Shown here: positions 27,185-36,480 of the stretch, in pieces | Layout: the number at the start of each line of letters is the position of its first letter | Numbering within the stretch: position 1 is the first letter of the stretch | Origin: Chryseolinea sp. H1M3-3 | GTDB taxonomy: Bacteria > Bacteroidota > Bacteroidia > Cytophagales > Cyclobacteriaceae | NCBI RefSeq assembly: GCF_029360725.1 | Contig: NZ_JARKMY010000001.1 | Span: forward strand, 806,001-870,000 | Direction: 5' to 3' | Length of the DNA stretch: 64,000 bases | Program-made: the position numbers and the translations under genes | Notes under the pieces: model-generated | The model's input: only the letters and a program-made list of their open reading frames with translations | Databases searched by the model: none | Told to the model about the DNA's origin: nothing

Positions 27185-27674
27185 GATGGATTGCGTCTAC
27201 CAATTTATCTAACGTCGCGTTTTCAATGGTAATGTGAGCTTTTTTATAGATTGGCAGTCTTGCTATTCTTAGAGAATGTAGTTTCATTTTCTTTGCTGAC
27301 TCATCGCCGGAATTCAACAGTGGCCGGTCGATGGCATTGGCCAACCGCGACTGAAGTTCGTCCACCGGTACATCTAGAAAAATACTTATTCCAGATTGAT
27401 TGATAATATTGATTCCGTCATAAAAGCAAGGAGCACCTCCACCTGTGCCCATTACAAAATCTTGTGGGGCGCTGGCCCATTCCCGCAATATCGTCGCCTC
27501 CAGCTGTCGGAAATAATCTTCCCCGTTTTGTGAAAAAATTTCCTGAACAGATTTATTCTCCTTTTTTTCAATTTCCCAATCCATATCTACAAAGGGCACA
27601 TCAAGCTTTTCTGCCAACTGTTTCCCTAGCGTAGTTTTACCTGAACCGGACAATCCGATTAAATATATCTTCAT
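27174..27674 (-). CDS. aroK: Shikimate kinase
   Basis: This 166-aa enzyme phosphorylates shikimate in the aromatic amino-acid pathway. It has the P-loop GLSGSGKT (residues 7-14), FVDMDWEIEKKENKSVQEIF (shikimate/Mg site), FRQLEATIL, VMGTGGGAPCF, and the lid region with RPLL. Size and motif order are standard. It lies 11 nt after the DoxX-like gene, and both are on the minus strand. No other aro gene is present. Confidence 0.95.
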   Translation of the reverse strand: MKIYLIGLSGSGKTTLGKQLAEKLDVPFVDMDWEIEKKENKSVQEIFSQNGEDYFRQLEATILREWASAPQDFVMGTGGGAPCFYDGINIINQSGISIFLDVPVDELQSRLANAIDRPLLNSGDESAKKMKLHSLRIARLPIYKKAHITIENATLDKLVDAIHLKR

Positions 27675-27685
27675 AATAACTGTCC

Positions 27686-28798
27686 TTACTCGGTAGCTAT
27701 CGTAAGTACTTCTTCAGCGGTAGGTGTATCGTTGTTATGCCACATCCCTTTCACGGTACCATTTACCCAAAGCGTAATTCCCGGATTTGAGCGCACAATT
27801 GTTTTTAATACTGTCGCATCAGCAAAATAATACGGTATGGCTAACTGATTCTCATGGCGGAATGCCTCGAATTGCTCCGATCTCGAAGCCGTAAGCGCCA
27901 TCATTTCAATCTTGCCATCAAGCGATTTAATCAGCGAACTGATTTTATCAATATTTTTGGTAGATGCTTTCGCAGCATCATAAATGATAAATAACAATTT
28001 AGGTCCTTCGAACGTACTTTGAGTTATATCCTCACCTTCCACGCTTGAAACTGCATAGTCGGTTATTTTGGCCTTTGTTTTTTCCTCATTGGTTTGCTCA
28101 ACGCCAACGTACTTATACTGTAGCGTATCCGTTAAGTACTTTTCAGATTTGATTTGTTTCCCATTTTCCTTTTTCAGAAACGTATATTCAAAAATCGGTT
28201 GTTCCGGAGGCAGCATTTGCTGTGGGATATTGTTCCCAATACGATAGGCTCTGAAATCGATAAATGGCAAGTGAAGCACTGCATAAATGCCAAGCACCAA
28301 ACTGATAACGGTGGTAAAACCTATTACGGCATGGCCTTGCAGGGTGTACAATACAGGGCGATATTTTTTTCGATACCAAAAAAGATGAAGTATAAAAACA
28401 ACCAGAATGATATCCTTGATAAATGATTCCCATGGTGTTAATTTAATTGCATCACCAAAACATCCGCAATCGGTGACTTTATTGAAGTACGCTGAATAAA
28501 ATGTGAGGAAAGTGAAAAATATGATGAGCGCTAAAAGAACTTTCGTAGTGATCTCCATACGATAATTGATGAGCACCGCTACACCAAGTACAACCTCCAG
28601 CACGATGAGAAACATGCCGATTTCCAGTGCATAGGGTTTGAAGATGAGAAAAAATGAACCAAAATCCTGTCCAAATACCTCGAAGTATTCCTCCAGTTTT
28701 ATTTCCGTTCCAATCGGGTCATTAAGTTTGATGAGACCAGAAAAAATAAAAAGTCCTCCTACAAAATACCTCGAAAACTGGTCAATGATTTTTCTCAT
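27686..28798 (-). CDS. DoxX/MauE-like membrane protein with thioredoxin-like C-terminus (BT_3928 family)
   Basis: This 370-aa protein has an N-terminal four-helix DoxX/MauE-type membrane domain (about 5-145; SRYFVGGLFIFSGLIKLNDP and a DCGCFG motif near 113), a fifth helix (about 155-180), and a soluble C-terminal domain (about 240-370) with a thioredoxin-like pattern but no CxxC pair (KLLFIIYDAAKAS). It matches the BT_3928-type family of Bacteroidota, whose exact role is unknown. DCGCFG-type motifs in MauE relatives suggest redox or disulfide chemistry. It precedes aroK and follows a DUF1599 gene. Confidence 0.85.
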   Translation of the reverse strand: MRKIIDQFSRYFVGGLFIFSGLIKLNDPIGTEIKLEEYFEVFGQDFGSFFLIFKPYALEIGMFLIVLEVVLGVAVLINYRMEITTKVLLALIIFFTFLTFYSAYFNKVTDCGCFGDAIKLTPWESFIKDIILVVFILHLFWYRKKYRPVLYTLQGHAVIGFTTVISLVLGIYAVLHLPFIDFRAYRIGNNIPQQMLPPEQPIFEYTFLKKENGKQIKSEKYLTDTLQYKYVGVEQTNEEKTKAKITDYAVSSVEGEDITQSTFEGPKLLFIIYDAAKASTKNIDKISSLIKSLDGKIEMMALTASRSEQFEAFRHENQLAIPYYFADATVLKTIVRSNPGITLWVNGTVKGMWHNNDTPTAEEVLTIATE

Positions 28799-28844
28799 AC
28801 ATTCTTTTTAGTTAGAGATAAAAAATGGAAGCTTGAGATTGCGC

Positions 28845-29405
28845 CTAAGCTTTCAATTTAATCAACGCGAACACTGCATAATTGATCATGTCCTGATAAT
28901 TTGCTTTTACACCTTCGCTTACAAGGGTTCTTCCATTGTTATCTTCGATTTGCTTTACCCGCAACAGTTTCATAAGTATAATATCAGTAATGGAAGTTAC
29001 CCGCATTTCGCGCCAGGCTTCACCATAGTCATGGTTTTTATTTTGCAGCAATTCAAAAGTCTCCTTTGATGCCCGCTCATAATAAGGCTCCAGTTCTTCG
29101 TAAGTCATTTCCAGTGTAGTAGAATCATTCAACTGCATTTGAATCAAAGCGATGATACAATAATTGATTATGCCTACAAATTCGTCCTTGATAGGTTCAT
29201 CTACCCGTTGTGTGCCCTTCTCCTGGATACTTCGAATTCGTTGCGCCTTTATAAATATCTGATCGGTAATCGATGGTAAGCGTAGAATGCGCCACGCTGT
29301 GCCATAATCACGGGTTTTTTTTTCAAACAGGGCTTTGCAGGTGGTCATCACCTCAGTGTACTCTTGGGTAGTTTTTTCGATCAAGGGGATAATTTTAGAG
29401 GGCAA
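28845..29405 (-). CDS. DUF1599 protein
   Basis: This 186-aa all-helical protein contains an internal duplication. The half at about 25-95 (KKTRDYGTAWRILRLPSITDQIFIKAQRI) is repeated at about 115-180 (KNHDYGEAWREMRVTSITDIILMKLLRV). The repeated H/RDYG.AWR and D(Q/I)I pattern is the DUF1599 signature, related to nucleotide pyrophosphohydrolase-like folds. Function unestablished. It is divergent from folP with 38 nt between and sits 46 nt before the DoxX-like gene. This neighbourhood is recurrent in Bacteroidota. Confidence 0.88.
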   Translation of the reverse strand: MPSKIIPLIEKTTQEYTEVMTTCKALFEKKTRDYGTAWRILRLPSITDQIFIKAQRIRSIQEKGTQRVDEPIKDEFVGIINYCIIALIQMQLNDSTTLEMTYEELEPYYERASKETFELLQNKNHDYGEAWREMRVTSITDIILMKLLRVKQIEDNNGRTLVSEGVKANYQDMINYAVFALIKLKA

Positions 29406-29443
29406 ACTTCTTAATTTGAATCAGAATTCCATCATAACACACT

Positions 29444-30328
29444 ATGAAATCCAGGGTCGAAAATAAAATATTTTATACAAATCAGACATTAAACATCTGT
29501 GGACGGCTGATATCTTTTGACAACCCCAAAATAATGGGCATTTTGAATATCACCCCCGATAGCTTTTATGATGGAGGTCGGTATGATTCCGAAGGCGTGA
29601 TCCTTTCACAGGTAGAACGGATGATGAAAGAAGGTGCCACTTTTATTGATGTGGGTGGCTACTCTTCACGGCCCGGTGCGGACGAAATACCAGTGGAAGA
29701 AGAAACACGACGCATAACAAACGCCATTCAGGTCATCAAAAAAAAAATCCCGGAAGCTGTTATTTCCATTGATACCTTCCGTAGCGAGGTTGCCTATGCA
29801 GCCGTGAACGAAGGCGCCGCTATGATCAACGACATTAGTGGCGGTGAACTTGACACTGCCATGTTTGAGATGGTTTCGAAACTCCAGATACCATATGTTA
29901 TGATGCATATGCGTGGCGATCCTAGAACCATGACGAAGCTAACGGAATATGAAAACGTAGTTAAAGATGTTGCAGATTATTTTCATAGCAAGATTGGGAA
30001 CCTCAACACGCTGGGTGTAAAAGATATTATCATCGATCCGGGTTTTGGTTTCGCCAAAACAATAGAACAGAATTTTAAACTTCTAAGCGCTCTGGAATAC
30101 TTTAAAATTTTTGGTAGGCCAATACTAGTCGGCCTATCGCGCAAATCCATGATTTGGAAAACGTTGTCAACCACGCCAGACCTTGCTCTCAACGGAACCA
30201 CGTGCCTCAACACAATTTCATTGATAAAAGGCGCAAACATTTTAAGGGTTCATGATGTTCGAGAAGCTGCCGAAATCTGTAAACTGATTTCTATGATCGA
30301 AATTAAGAGCAACGAAAATCTTTTTTAA
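29444..30328 (+). CDS. folP: Dihydropteroate synthase
   Basis: This 294-aa TIM-barrel enzyme joins p-aminobenzoate to dihydropterin pyrophosphate in folate synthesis. It is the target of sulfonamides. Motifs are MGILNITPDSFYDGG (near residue 31), DVGGYSSRPGA, ISIDTFRSEVA, NDISGG, MHMRGDP, IIIDPGFGFAKT and the phosphate-binding LVGLSRKSMI. The N-terminus is about 25 residues longer than in E. coli FolP. It is followed after 51 nt by cdaA, which has its own promoter element. Confidence 0.96.
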   Translation: MKSRVENKIFYTNQTLNICGRLISFDNPKIMGILNITPDSFYDGGRYDSEGVILSQVERMMKEGATFIDVGGYSSRPGADEIPVEEETRRITNAIQVIKKKIPEAVISIDTFRSEVAYAAVNEGAAMINDISGGELDTAMFEMVSKLQIPYVMMHMRGDPRTMTKLTEYENVVKDVADYFHSKIGNLNTLGVKDIIIDPGFGFAKTIEQNFKLLSALEYFKIFGRPILVGLSRKSMIWKTLSTTPDLALNGTTCLNTISLIKGANILRVHDVREAAEICKLISMIEIKSNENLF

Positions 30329-30349
30329 TATTAATCGTCACTTCATAAA

Positions 30350-30372
30350 TAGTACATCGTACTATACCTTTG
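30350..30372 (+). promoter_or_regulatory. cdaA promoter with abutting inverted repeat
   Basis: A perfect -7 element TACCTTTG (30365-30372) ends 7 nt before the cdaA ATG, so the mRNA would be leaderless or nearly so. No TTG stands at the -33 position. Instead a perfect inverted repeat TAGTAC-ATC-GTACTA (30350-30364) directly abuts the -7 element, a likely place for a regulator to bind. Confidence 0.5.
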
Positions 30373-30379
30373 TAACACA

Positions 30380-31243
30380 ATGATTTTTCTTTTTAAGATA
30401 GGATTTCTTGAAGTAAGCTGGGTTGATTTTATAGATATCGCACTGGTTAGCGTTTTACTCTATCAGGTTTATAAACTCATACGGGGAAGTATTGCCATGA
30501 ATATCTTCCTCGGCATCCTTGCACTTTACCTGGTGTACCTCATTGTGCGTGCCGCTCAAATGGAATTGCTAGCTACAATTCTAGGACAGTTTATGGGTGT
30601 AGGGGTCTTGGCTATGATTATTTTGTTTCAACCCGAGATTCGTAAATTCTTATTGGTAATTGGAAGAGGAACGGAGTTTCGTGAAAATTTTTTCAAGACA
30701 ATTTCAAATTGGCGAGCGGAATACCATGATGATTTCGACATCAGTGAAGTGATCGAAGCAGTAAAATCGTTAAAAGCCACAAAGACAGGTGCATTGATTG
30801 TGTTCTCCCGCGATACAGAATTAAAATTCTATGTCCAGACCGGCGACGAGCTCGACGCTGCTGTCAACAGGCGTCTTCTTCTTTCGATATTTAATAAAAA
30901 TTCACCACTTCACGACGGTGCAGTTGTTATCTATAAAGGCAGGATAAAAGCCGCACGATGTGTTCTGCCAGTCACGGAAAATGATAATCTTCCTGCTCAT
31001 TACGGCCTCCGCCACCGGGCCGCAGTTGGAATGTCCGAGAACACAGACACGTTGGTTCTTGCTATTTCGGAAGAAACTGGTAGGCTAATCGTAGCGCGAA
31101 ATGGAAAATATCTGCGGTTAATCAAACTCAAACACGTTGAAAAGAAAATCTTGGATTATCTCCACAACACGGAACCTGCCCGATGGGAAGAACTATCCAG
31201 CGAAGAAGCTGAATCTGCGGAATCATCGACGGCAAGAATATGA
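30380..31243 (+). CDS. cdaA: Diadenylate cyclase CdaA
   Basis: This 287-aa protein makes c-di-AMP from two ATP. It has three N-terminal transmembrane helices (about 15-30, 38-58, 67-85) and a cytoplasmic DAC domain (about 115-255) with the catalytic motifs DGA (179-181, LHDGAVVI) and RHR (211-213, LRHRAAVG). The ARCVLPVTE strand between them is also typical. In Firmicutes cdaA is paired with cdaR and glmM, but here neither is present. It follows folP and has a separate promoter (30350-30372). Confidence 0.96.
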   Translation: MIFLFKIGFLEVSWVDFIDIALVSVLLYQVYKLIRGSIAMNIFLGILALYLVYLIVRAAQMELLATILGQFMGVGVLAMIILFQPEIRKFLLVIGRGTEFRENFFKTISNWRAEYHDDFDISEVIEAVKSLKATKTGALIVFSRDTELKFYVQTGDELDAAVNRRLLLSIFNKNSPLHDGAVVIYKGRIKAARCVLPVTENDNLPAHYGLRHRAAVGMSENTDTLVLAISEETGRLIVARNGKYLRLIKLKHVEKKILDYLHNTEPARWEELSSEEAESAESSTARI

Positions 31244-31397
31244 CGATGTTTAGTCTTGCGTTTAGATGAGGGTGATGGCCATCGTCAGCATAAATTCCTT
31301 GCATTATTTTTTTAGGCTGTAAGTTGCAGTTACATCATATTCGGAAACATGATTCATAGATTCCAGCATGTTCTGGACTTTCAACCATAATAATCTC

Positions 31398-34300
31398 ATG
31401 AGGTTCACACTTTTTTTAATTTGTTTCCCGTTGCTTTCTTATTCTCAATCCTTGGAAACTGTTATTCAAAAAGGACATGAGTTGGCAGTTGTAACAATTG
31501 CAATTAGTCGGGACAGTAATTATGTGGCTACGGGTAGCAAAGACAAATCAGCGAAATTGTGGGAGATGGCTACCGGCCGCGAGGTAAGAAGTTTTCTTGG
31601 ACACGAGGCAACTGTGACCAGCCTTCAATTTACTCCTGATGGAAAAACACTCATTACTGGAAGCAATGATAAATCTATTTGTTTTTGGGAAGTGTTAACC
31701 GGGAAAAGAATCTACTCCATCCAAACAGATGATATTATTACTGACTTGGTCATCGATCCTCTACAACGATTCTTTGTCGTTGCCGGATATGGCAACTCTG
31801 GATATGGTGATTCAATAACCGTTTATGATTTGGCCACCCGGAACAAAATAAAACGAATTTCTGCCTCAGCTGATAAAGGGTTGGGAAGTGGAGTAGATTT
31901 AGCCATATCCACAGACGGAGGACTCCTTGCCGTTGGTGAAGATAACCGTACTGTGAATCTTTACGACACGAAAAATTGGCGTGCGATCAATACGTTTCAA
32001 TTTGAAGAAGGATGGTGCGGAGGATGCGGGTCTCGCTCCTTGTTCAGCCCGGATAATAAAAATCTATACATAGCATCACAACATGGGCCAGTCAGAAAGT
32101 ATGATCTTAGTTCTTACACGCTGATTAAAACCTATACAGACAAGATTGATGGATTGAAGGGCTTTAGTTTAAGTAAGGACGGAAAAACACTGGCAAGCGC
32201 AACCGAAAAAGAAATCGTCCTTTGGAACGAATCTACTGGCGATTCAATCAGTGGTATTCAGGCCAAAGAACAAGCAGAGTTTAACGAAATAGAATTTGCC
32301 GTAAATAACAAAACGCTGCTCGTTACTTCCGATAACAACACAGCTGTTGCCTGGAATTTCAAGAATAATAAAAACGAGCGGACCCTTACGGGATATCTTA
32401 ACCAGCGCGATCAAGGCGGTTTGAATTACGATCACAATTTTTACTGGCAATCCGCTATCGCAAAATATATTCGTTTCAAAAATTCTTTGTTGATAAGCAA
32501 TGATGGAAGGACTTTAATAAAAGGAAAGTTCGGCACAAAAATAAAACGATGGGATATCGCCACAGGGAAAACCATCATGGAATATGTCGGGCATAAGAAG
32601 GCTGTATTATGTTACGATCTCTCAAGCGATGGTAAAAGGCTGCTTACCGGTGGCGGTGATGGCAAAATTATCTTATGGGATCTTGACACAGGAGATTCTC
32701 TCCAGGTAATACAAACCTATCGCGAACCAATTTTTGATATTCAATTCAGTGCTGATGAAAAAAGGGTAGCTTCCTCAAGTTGGGATGCAACGATGAAAAT
32801 CCATGATCTTGAGACAAAAAAATTATTGAGCTACTTCGAATTTCAGAACGCCTCAGCATATGACATCATCTTTCATCCAAACGATCTTTATCTCTTCACA
32901 GCACGACTAGACAATTCGTTACAAATGTGGGAGACCGATACAAAGAAAGAAGTGAGAAACTTTATCGGTCATACCGACATCATCTCTGGTATACAATTGA
33001 GTCAAGATCATCGTTCGCTATTGAGTTCGAGTTGGGATGGAACCATCAGGATCTGGGATGTAGGTACCGGCCTCATGACCAAAAAATTCAAAGGTCATCA
33101 AGGTGCAGTGCATTCGATCCTTTTCAGCCCCGATGAAAAATTCGTTTATTCTGCCGGTGCAGATCGCATCGTTCGGCGATGGGATGTTACTTCATCAAAA
33201 GTCATTCAAACTTTCGAAGGACACAATGCGGAAATTACAGCTTTAATTTTTAGTCCTGATCATAAAATGCTGATCAGTCACAGTGTTGATGGAGTAACCA
33301 AATTTTGGGATTTAAATACAGGGAAAGAATTTTTTGAGCACATTCATTTGGGCGAGAATGACTGGATGGCAAAAAGTCCCGATGGATATTTTAACAGTAC
33401 TGAGGAAGCAAGAAAATACATACACTTCGTCGACGGCTTAAAAACTTATGCTGTGGATCAGTTCTTCGAAGATTTTTACCGACCTGATTTGCTGCCAAAA
33501 ATTTTCCAAAACCGGTCAGGCAAATCAGAGACGAAAACGCTTCAAGAAAGTTTGAAAGACTCTCCACCGCCCTCGTTAAAATTAGCGGTGATTCCTTCAA
33601 CGGTTGGCAAAGCAGAAATTTATGTTCGCATTACTGATAACGGCAAAGGGGCAAAAAACTTGAATCTCTTTCACAATGGAAAAAGCATTGCAATAAATAT
33701 GGAGTCCCTGACTTTCCCAGGATCCAGGGGTGAGTCCACCACTTACAAACATGAAGTTAATCTGGTCAGCGGATCCAATATTTTTTCCGCCACGGTTAGA
33801 AACAGAGACAATATTGAATCAGACATTCAAACAGCTGAATTGTTTTCTGACCACGTTGCCAAAAATAGTACGTGCTATATTTTGGCCGTCGGCATCAATG
33901 AATATAAAAACAGTAAGCTCAATTTGAATTTCGCGCGGGCAGATGCCGAATCATTTGGCCAACTTGTCAATGTGCAGAGCCATCAACTTTTTAAAAATGT
34001 TGAACTTCATACATTGTATGATAAGAATGCAACACGTCAAAAAATTCTGAATAAATTGGACGAGCTTTCCTTAAAGGTTAGCCAAGAGGATGTATTGATC
34101 TTTTACTATGCCGGGCATGGGAGCATGAGTGACAACAAGTTCTTCTTCATACCCACGGAAAGTTCGAGATTGTACGATGCTTCTTCCCTCCACAAAGAGG
34201 CTATTGAAGCTACGCTACTCCAGGACAAGTTGAAACATATTAAAGCGTTGAAGCAACTAATTGTTATGGATGCGTGTCAATCAGGCGGATCGGTTGAATT

Positions 34301-34634
34301 GTTAGCGACAAGAGGGGCCACTGAGGAAAAAGCGATTGCTCAATTATCGAGAAGTGCAGGAATTCATGTAATGGCATCGGCGGGCAGTGAGCAATTTGCT
34401 ACAGAATTTACTTCATTAGGTCACGGTCTTTTCACTTATGTGCTGATGAAGGGTTTGCAAGGTGGCGCAGATGGAGCCCCGAGAGATGGAAAAGTAACGA
34501 TCTACGAGTTGAAGTCATACGTTGATGATCAGGTACCGGAGCTTACGAAAAAATTAAAAGGGAATCCGCAATATCCCTTCACATTTTCCAGAGGTCATGA
34601 TTTTCCCGTAGTAGTTCAACCTGGCACGCAATAA
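31398..34634 (+). CDS. Exported WD40-repeat protein with C-terminal caspase-like peptidase
   Basis: From ATG 31398 the product is 1078 aa with signal peptide MRFTLFLICFPLLSYSQ. An ATG at 31368 would place 10 extra residues ahead of it. Residues about 20-640 are WD40 repeats forming probably two propellers, such as GHEATVTSLQFTPDGKTLIT and GHTDIISGIQLSQDHRSLLS with WD/WE ends. A beta-sandwich linker follows (about 700-815), then a C14 caspase-like domain (about 825-1060) with catalytic His907 in YYAGHG and Cys960 in DACQSGG. Substrate specificity cannot be read. Export to the periplasm or surface is implied, which is unusual for a caspase-like effector. Flanked by cdaA and a small membrane protein. 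Confidence 0.9.
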   Translation: MRFTLFLICFPLLSYSQSLETVIQKGHELAVVTIAISRDSNYVATGSKDKSAKLWEMATGREVRSFLGHEATVTSLQFTPDGKTLITGSNDKSICFWEVLTGKRIYSIQTDDIITDLVIDPLQRFFVVAGYGNSGYGDSITVYDLATRNKIKRISASADKGLGSGVDLAISTDGGLLAVGEDNRTVNLYDTKNWRAINTFQFEEGWCGGCGSRSLFSPDNKNLYIASQHGPVRKYDLSSYTLIKTYTDKIDGLKGFSLSKDGKTLASATEKEIVLWNESTGDSISGIQAKEQAEFNEIEFAVNNKTLLVTSDNNTAVAWNFKNNKNERTLTGYLNQRDQGGLNYDHNFYWQSAIAKYIRFKNSLLISNDGRTLIKGKFGTKIKRWDIATGKTIMEYVGHKKAVLCYDLSSDGKRLLTGGGDGKIILWDLDTGDSLQVIQTYREPIFDIQFSADEKRVASSSWDATMKIHDLETKKLLSYFEFQNASAYDIIFHPNDLYLFTARLDNSLQMWETDTKKEVRNFIGHTDIISGIQLSQDHRSLLSSSWDGTIRIWDVGTGLMTKKFKGHQGAVHSILFSPDEKFVYSAGADRIVRRWDVTSSKVIQTFEGHNAEITALIFSPDHKMLISHSVDGVTKFWDLNTGKEFFEHIHLGENDWMAKSPDGYFNSTEEARKYIHFVDGLKTYAVDQFFEDFYRPDLLPKIFQNRSGKSETKTLQESLKDSPPPSLKLAVIPSTVGKAEIYVRITDNGKGAKNLNLFHNGKSIAINMESLTFPGSRGESTTYKHEVNLVSGSNIFSATVRNRDNIESDIQTAELFSDHVAKNSTCYILAVGINEYKNSKLNLNFARADAESFGQLVNVQSHQLFKNVELHTLYDKNATRQKILNKLDELSLKVSQEDVLIFYYAGHGSMSDNKFFFIPTESSRLYDASSLHKEAIEATLLQDKLKHIKALKQLIVMDACQSGGSVELLATRGATEEKAIAQLSRSAGIHVMASAGSEQFATEFTSLGHGLFTYVLMKGLQGGADGAPRDGKVTIYELKSYVDDQVPELTKKLKGNPQYPFTFSRGHDFPVVVQPGTQ

Positions 34635-34645
34635 AACATTGACCT

Positions 34646-34671
34646 GAAAGTTTTATCATAAGGAAACTTTC
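34646..34671 (+). terminator. Possible weak terminator after the caspase gene
   Basis: GAAAGTTT (34646-34653) and AAACTTTC (34664-34671) form an 8-bp stem 12 nt past the stop codon. No T-run follows, so termination is uncertain. Confidence 0.35.
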
Positions 34672-34722
34672 GGTGACATTTTATCGTAATTTAGTTTTAA
34701 CATTTTTCAACCTTTAATAAAG

Positions 34723-35175
34723 ATGGTAGAAGCTAGTCCCGTTAAATTTTATTTTGCGAAATATTTTTTTCTCGCATTTAGTTTTCTTCAATGGGCAGTA
34801 ACCGGTACTATTTTTTTTCAGTATGAGTTTGGCCCTAAAAGCTTTTTCATCGCCTTGCTGTTTTTTACGCTAGGGATGATTTGCTTTACAGTCTACCTGC
34901 TCATTAATGAGAAAGTGCGCCGTGTAGCCATTGGAAAAAATAAGATCATCGTTACCGAGGGTGATCGTAATATTCGTTTTGAATGGCCGGAAGTGAAATC
35001 ATTAAAAATTATTCCCTACTTAAATCTTTACAAGCTGAAGCTAAAAGGTAAAAGGGGTTACATCTATTTTTTCCCCTCGCAGAATATCGACCCGGCGTTT
35101 GGTCTTTTGTCAAAAGACACCTCGAAGATGGGTGATATTGTACAAAAGAGAAAAAAGGAATTTGGAATTAAGTGA
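34723..35175 (+). CDS. Small membrane protein, hypothetical
   Basis: This 150-aa protein has two transmembrane helices (about 10-31 and 37-61) joined by a short loop, then a cytoplasmic beta-rich domain (about 65-150; KVRRVAIGKNKIIVTEGDRNIRFEWPEVKSLK) that resembles the PH-like domains of small bacterial membrane proteins. I do not recognise a named family. It follows the WD40-caspase gene by 88 nt and may be independent, since a hairpin lies between. A terminator follows. Confidence 0.6.
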   Translation: MVEASPVKFYFAKYFFLAFSFLQWAVTGTIFFQYEFGPKSFFIALLFFTLGMICFTVYLLINEKVRRVAIGKNKIIVTEGDRNIRFEWPEVKSLKIIPYLNLYKLKLKGKRGYIYFFPSQNIDPAFGLLSKDTSKMGDIVQKRKKEFGIK

Positions 35176-35259
35176 GCCGGTTAAGTTGTACGCTACGGGA
35201 GTTACTTCTTTTCGGATTGCACCTAAAATTAAGATTGACTTTATAGAAATGAATATTCC

Positions 35260-35284
35260 GAGGCTTCAATGCCTCTTTCTATTT
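35260..35284. terminator. Terminator between the small membrane protein and kbl
   Basis: GAGGC (35260-35264) and GCCTC (35271-35275) form a 5-bp stem with loop TTCAAT, followed on the plus strand by TTTCTATTTT. It sits at the 3' ends of two convergent genes and overlaps the kbl stop. Confidence 0.5.
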
Positions 35285-36475
35285 TATCACGCCAAGCTCC
35301 TTTCCAACCTCACCAAATGCCTGGATCGCTTTCTCCAAATGAATCTGATCATGAGCAGCCGAAATCTGAACACGTATCCTAGCTTGACCCTTGGCTACAA
35401 CCGGGAAGAAAAATCCTATAACATAAATTCCTTTCGTCAATAGTTTTTCGGCAAAAGTTTGCGCGAGTGAGGCTTCATAAAGCATTACAGGAACGATGGG
35501 ATGCTCGCCGGGCTTTATGTCAAAACCCACACGCTTGATTTCGCTCCGAAAATATTTGGTATTTTTTTCAAGTTTGTCGCGCAGTGCAGTTGTTTCTGAC
35601 AACATTTTAAAAACTTCAATTGAGGCTCCCGTTATCGAAGGTGCCAGCGTGTTAGAAAAAAGGTAAGGGCGTGAGTGTTGACGAAGCAGCTCAATAATCT
35701 CTTTCCTGCCCGAGGTAAAACCTCCTGATGCACCTCCAAGCGACTTTCCTAAGGTGCCGGTGATGATATCCACACGATCCATTACACCTCTGTACTCGTG
35801 CACTCCTCTCCCCGTTTTGCCTACAAAGCCCGTTGCGTGCGATTCGTCCGTCATCACCACAGCTTCATATTGATCGGCTAAGTCACAAATTTCATCAAGC
35901 TTCGCTATTGTTCCGTCCATGGAAAATACGCCATCAGTGACAATGATTATCTGCTTAGCATTTGCTGCCTTTGCCTGCTCAAGTTGTTGGCGTAAATCCG
36001 ACATGTCGTTATGCTTGTAGCGATAGCGCATCGCTTTGCAAAGGCGAACTCCATCAATGATTGAAGCATGGTTCAATTCATCAGAAATGATGGCATCCTC
36101 GCTACTAAACAATGGTTCAAACACCCCGCCGTTCGCATCAAATGCGGCAGCATACAAAATGGTATCTTCCGTTTTTAAAAACTCAGAAATCTTTCCTTCC
36201 AATTCTTTATGGATGTCTTGTGTGCCACATATAAATCGGACTGAGGACATTCCAAACCCATGTGTGTCAATGGTGTGTTTCGCGGCTTCAATGACACGTG
36301 GATGAGCTGAGAGTCCCAGATAATTATTTGCACAAAAGTTAATAACCTCCTGGCCCTCCGTCGTTTTTATAACCGCTCCTTGCGGAGTTGTAATTATTCT
36401 TTCTTTTTTAAAGAGATTAAGGTCTTTAATCTGCTGAATTTGTTTCTGTAAAAACGGCTGGAGTTTTTGATACAT
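35279..36475 (-). CDS. kbl: Glycine C-acetyltransferase (2-amino-3-ketobutyrate CoA ligase)
   Basis: This 398-aa PLP enzyme of the alpha-oxoamine synthase family cleaves 2-amino-3-ketobutyrate with CoA to glycine and acetyl-CoA. It has ANNYLGLSAHPRVIEAA, GFGMSSVRFICGTQDIHKELE, the DGVFSMDG loop, DESHATGFVG, and the PLP lysine in GTLGKSLGGASGG (Lys244). Relatives such as BioF or serine palmitoyltransferase are less likely because of the FICGTQ motif and the threonine dehydrogenase gene next door. It follows a 108-aa gene by 5 nt on the same strand. Confidence 0.95.
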   Translation of the reverse strand: MYQKLQPFLQKQIQQIKDLNLFKKERIITTPQGAVIKTTEGQEVINFCANNYLGLSAHPRVIEAAKHTIDTHGFGMSSVRFICGTQDIHKELEGKISEFLKTEDTILYAAAFDANGGVFEPLFSSEDAIISDELNHASIIDGVRLCKAMRYRYKHNDMSDLRQQLEQAKAANAKQIIIVTDGVFSMDGTIAKLDEICDLADQYEAVVMTDESHATGFVGKTGRGVHEYRGVMDRVDIITGTLGKSLGGASGGFTSGRKEIIELLRQHSRPYLFSNTLAPSITGASIEVFKMLSETTALRDKLEKNTKYFRSEIKRVGFDIKPGEHPIVPVMLYEASLAQTFAEKLLTKGIYVIGFFFPVVAKGQARIRVQISAAHDQIHLEKAIQAFGEVGKELGVIK

Positions 36476-36480
36476 GCTTG

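Noticed and set aside
27686-31243. Possible novel defence or signalling island around cdaA, folP, DUF1599 and the DoxX-like gene
   Set aside because: This gene order is a familiar housekeeping neighbourhood in Bacteroidota. There are no defence effectors or mobile-element marks.
31274-31313. GATGGCCATC palindrome and T-run after cdaA as a terminator
   Set aside because: The 10-bp palindrome is about 24 nt away from the T-run, so the two do not form a standard terminator.
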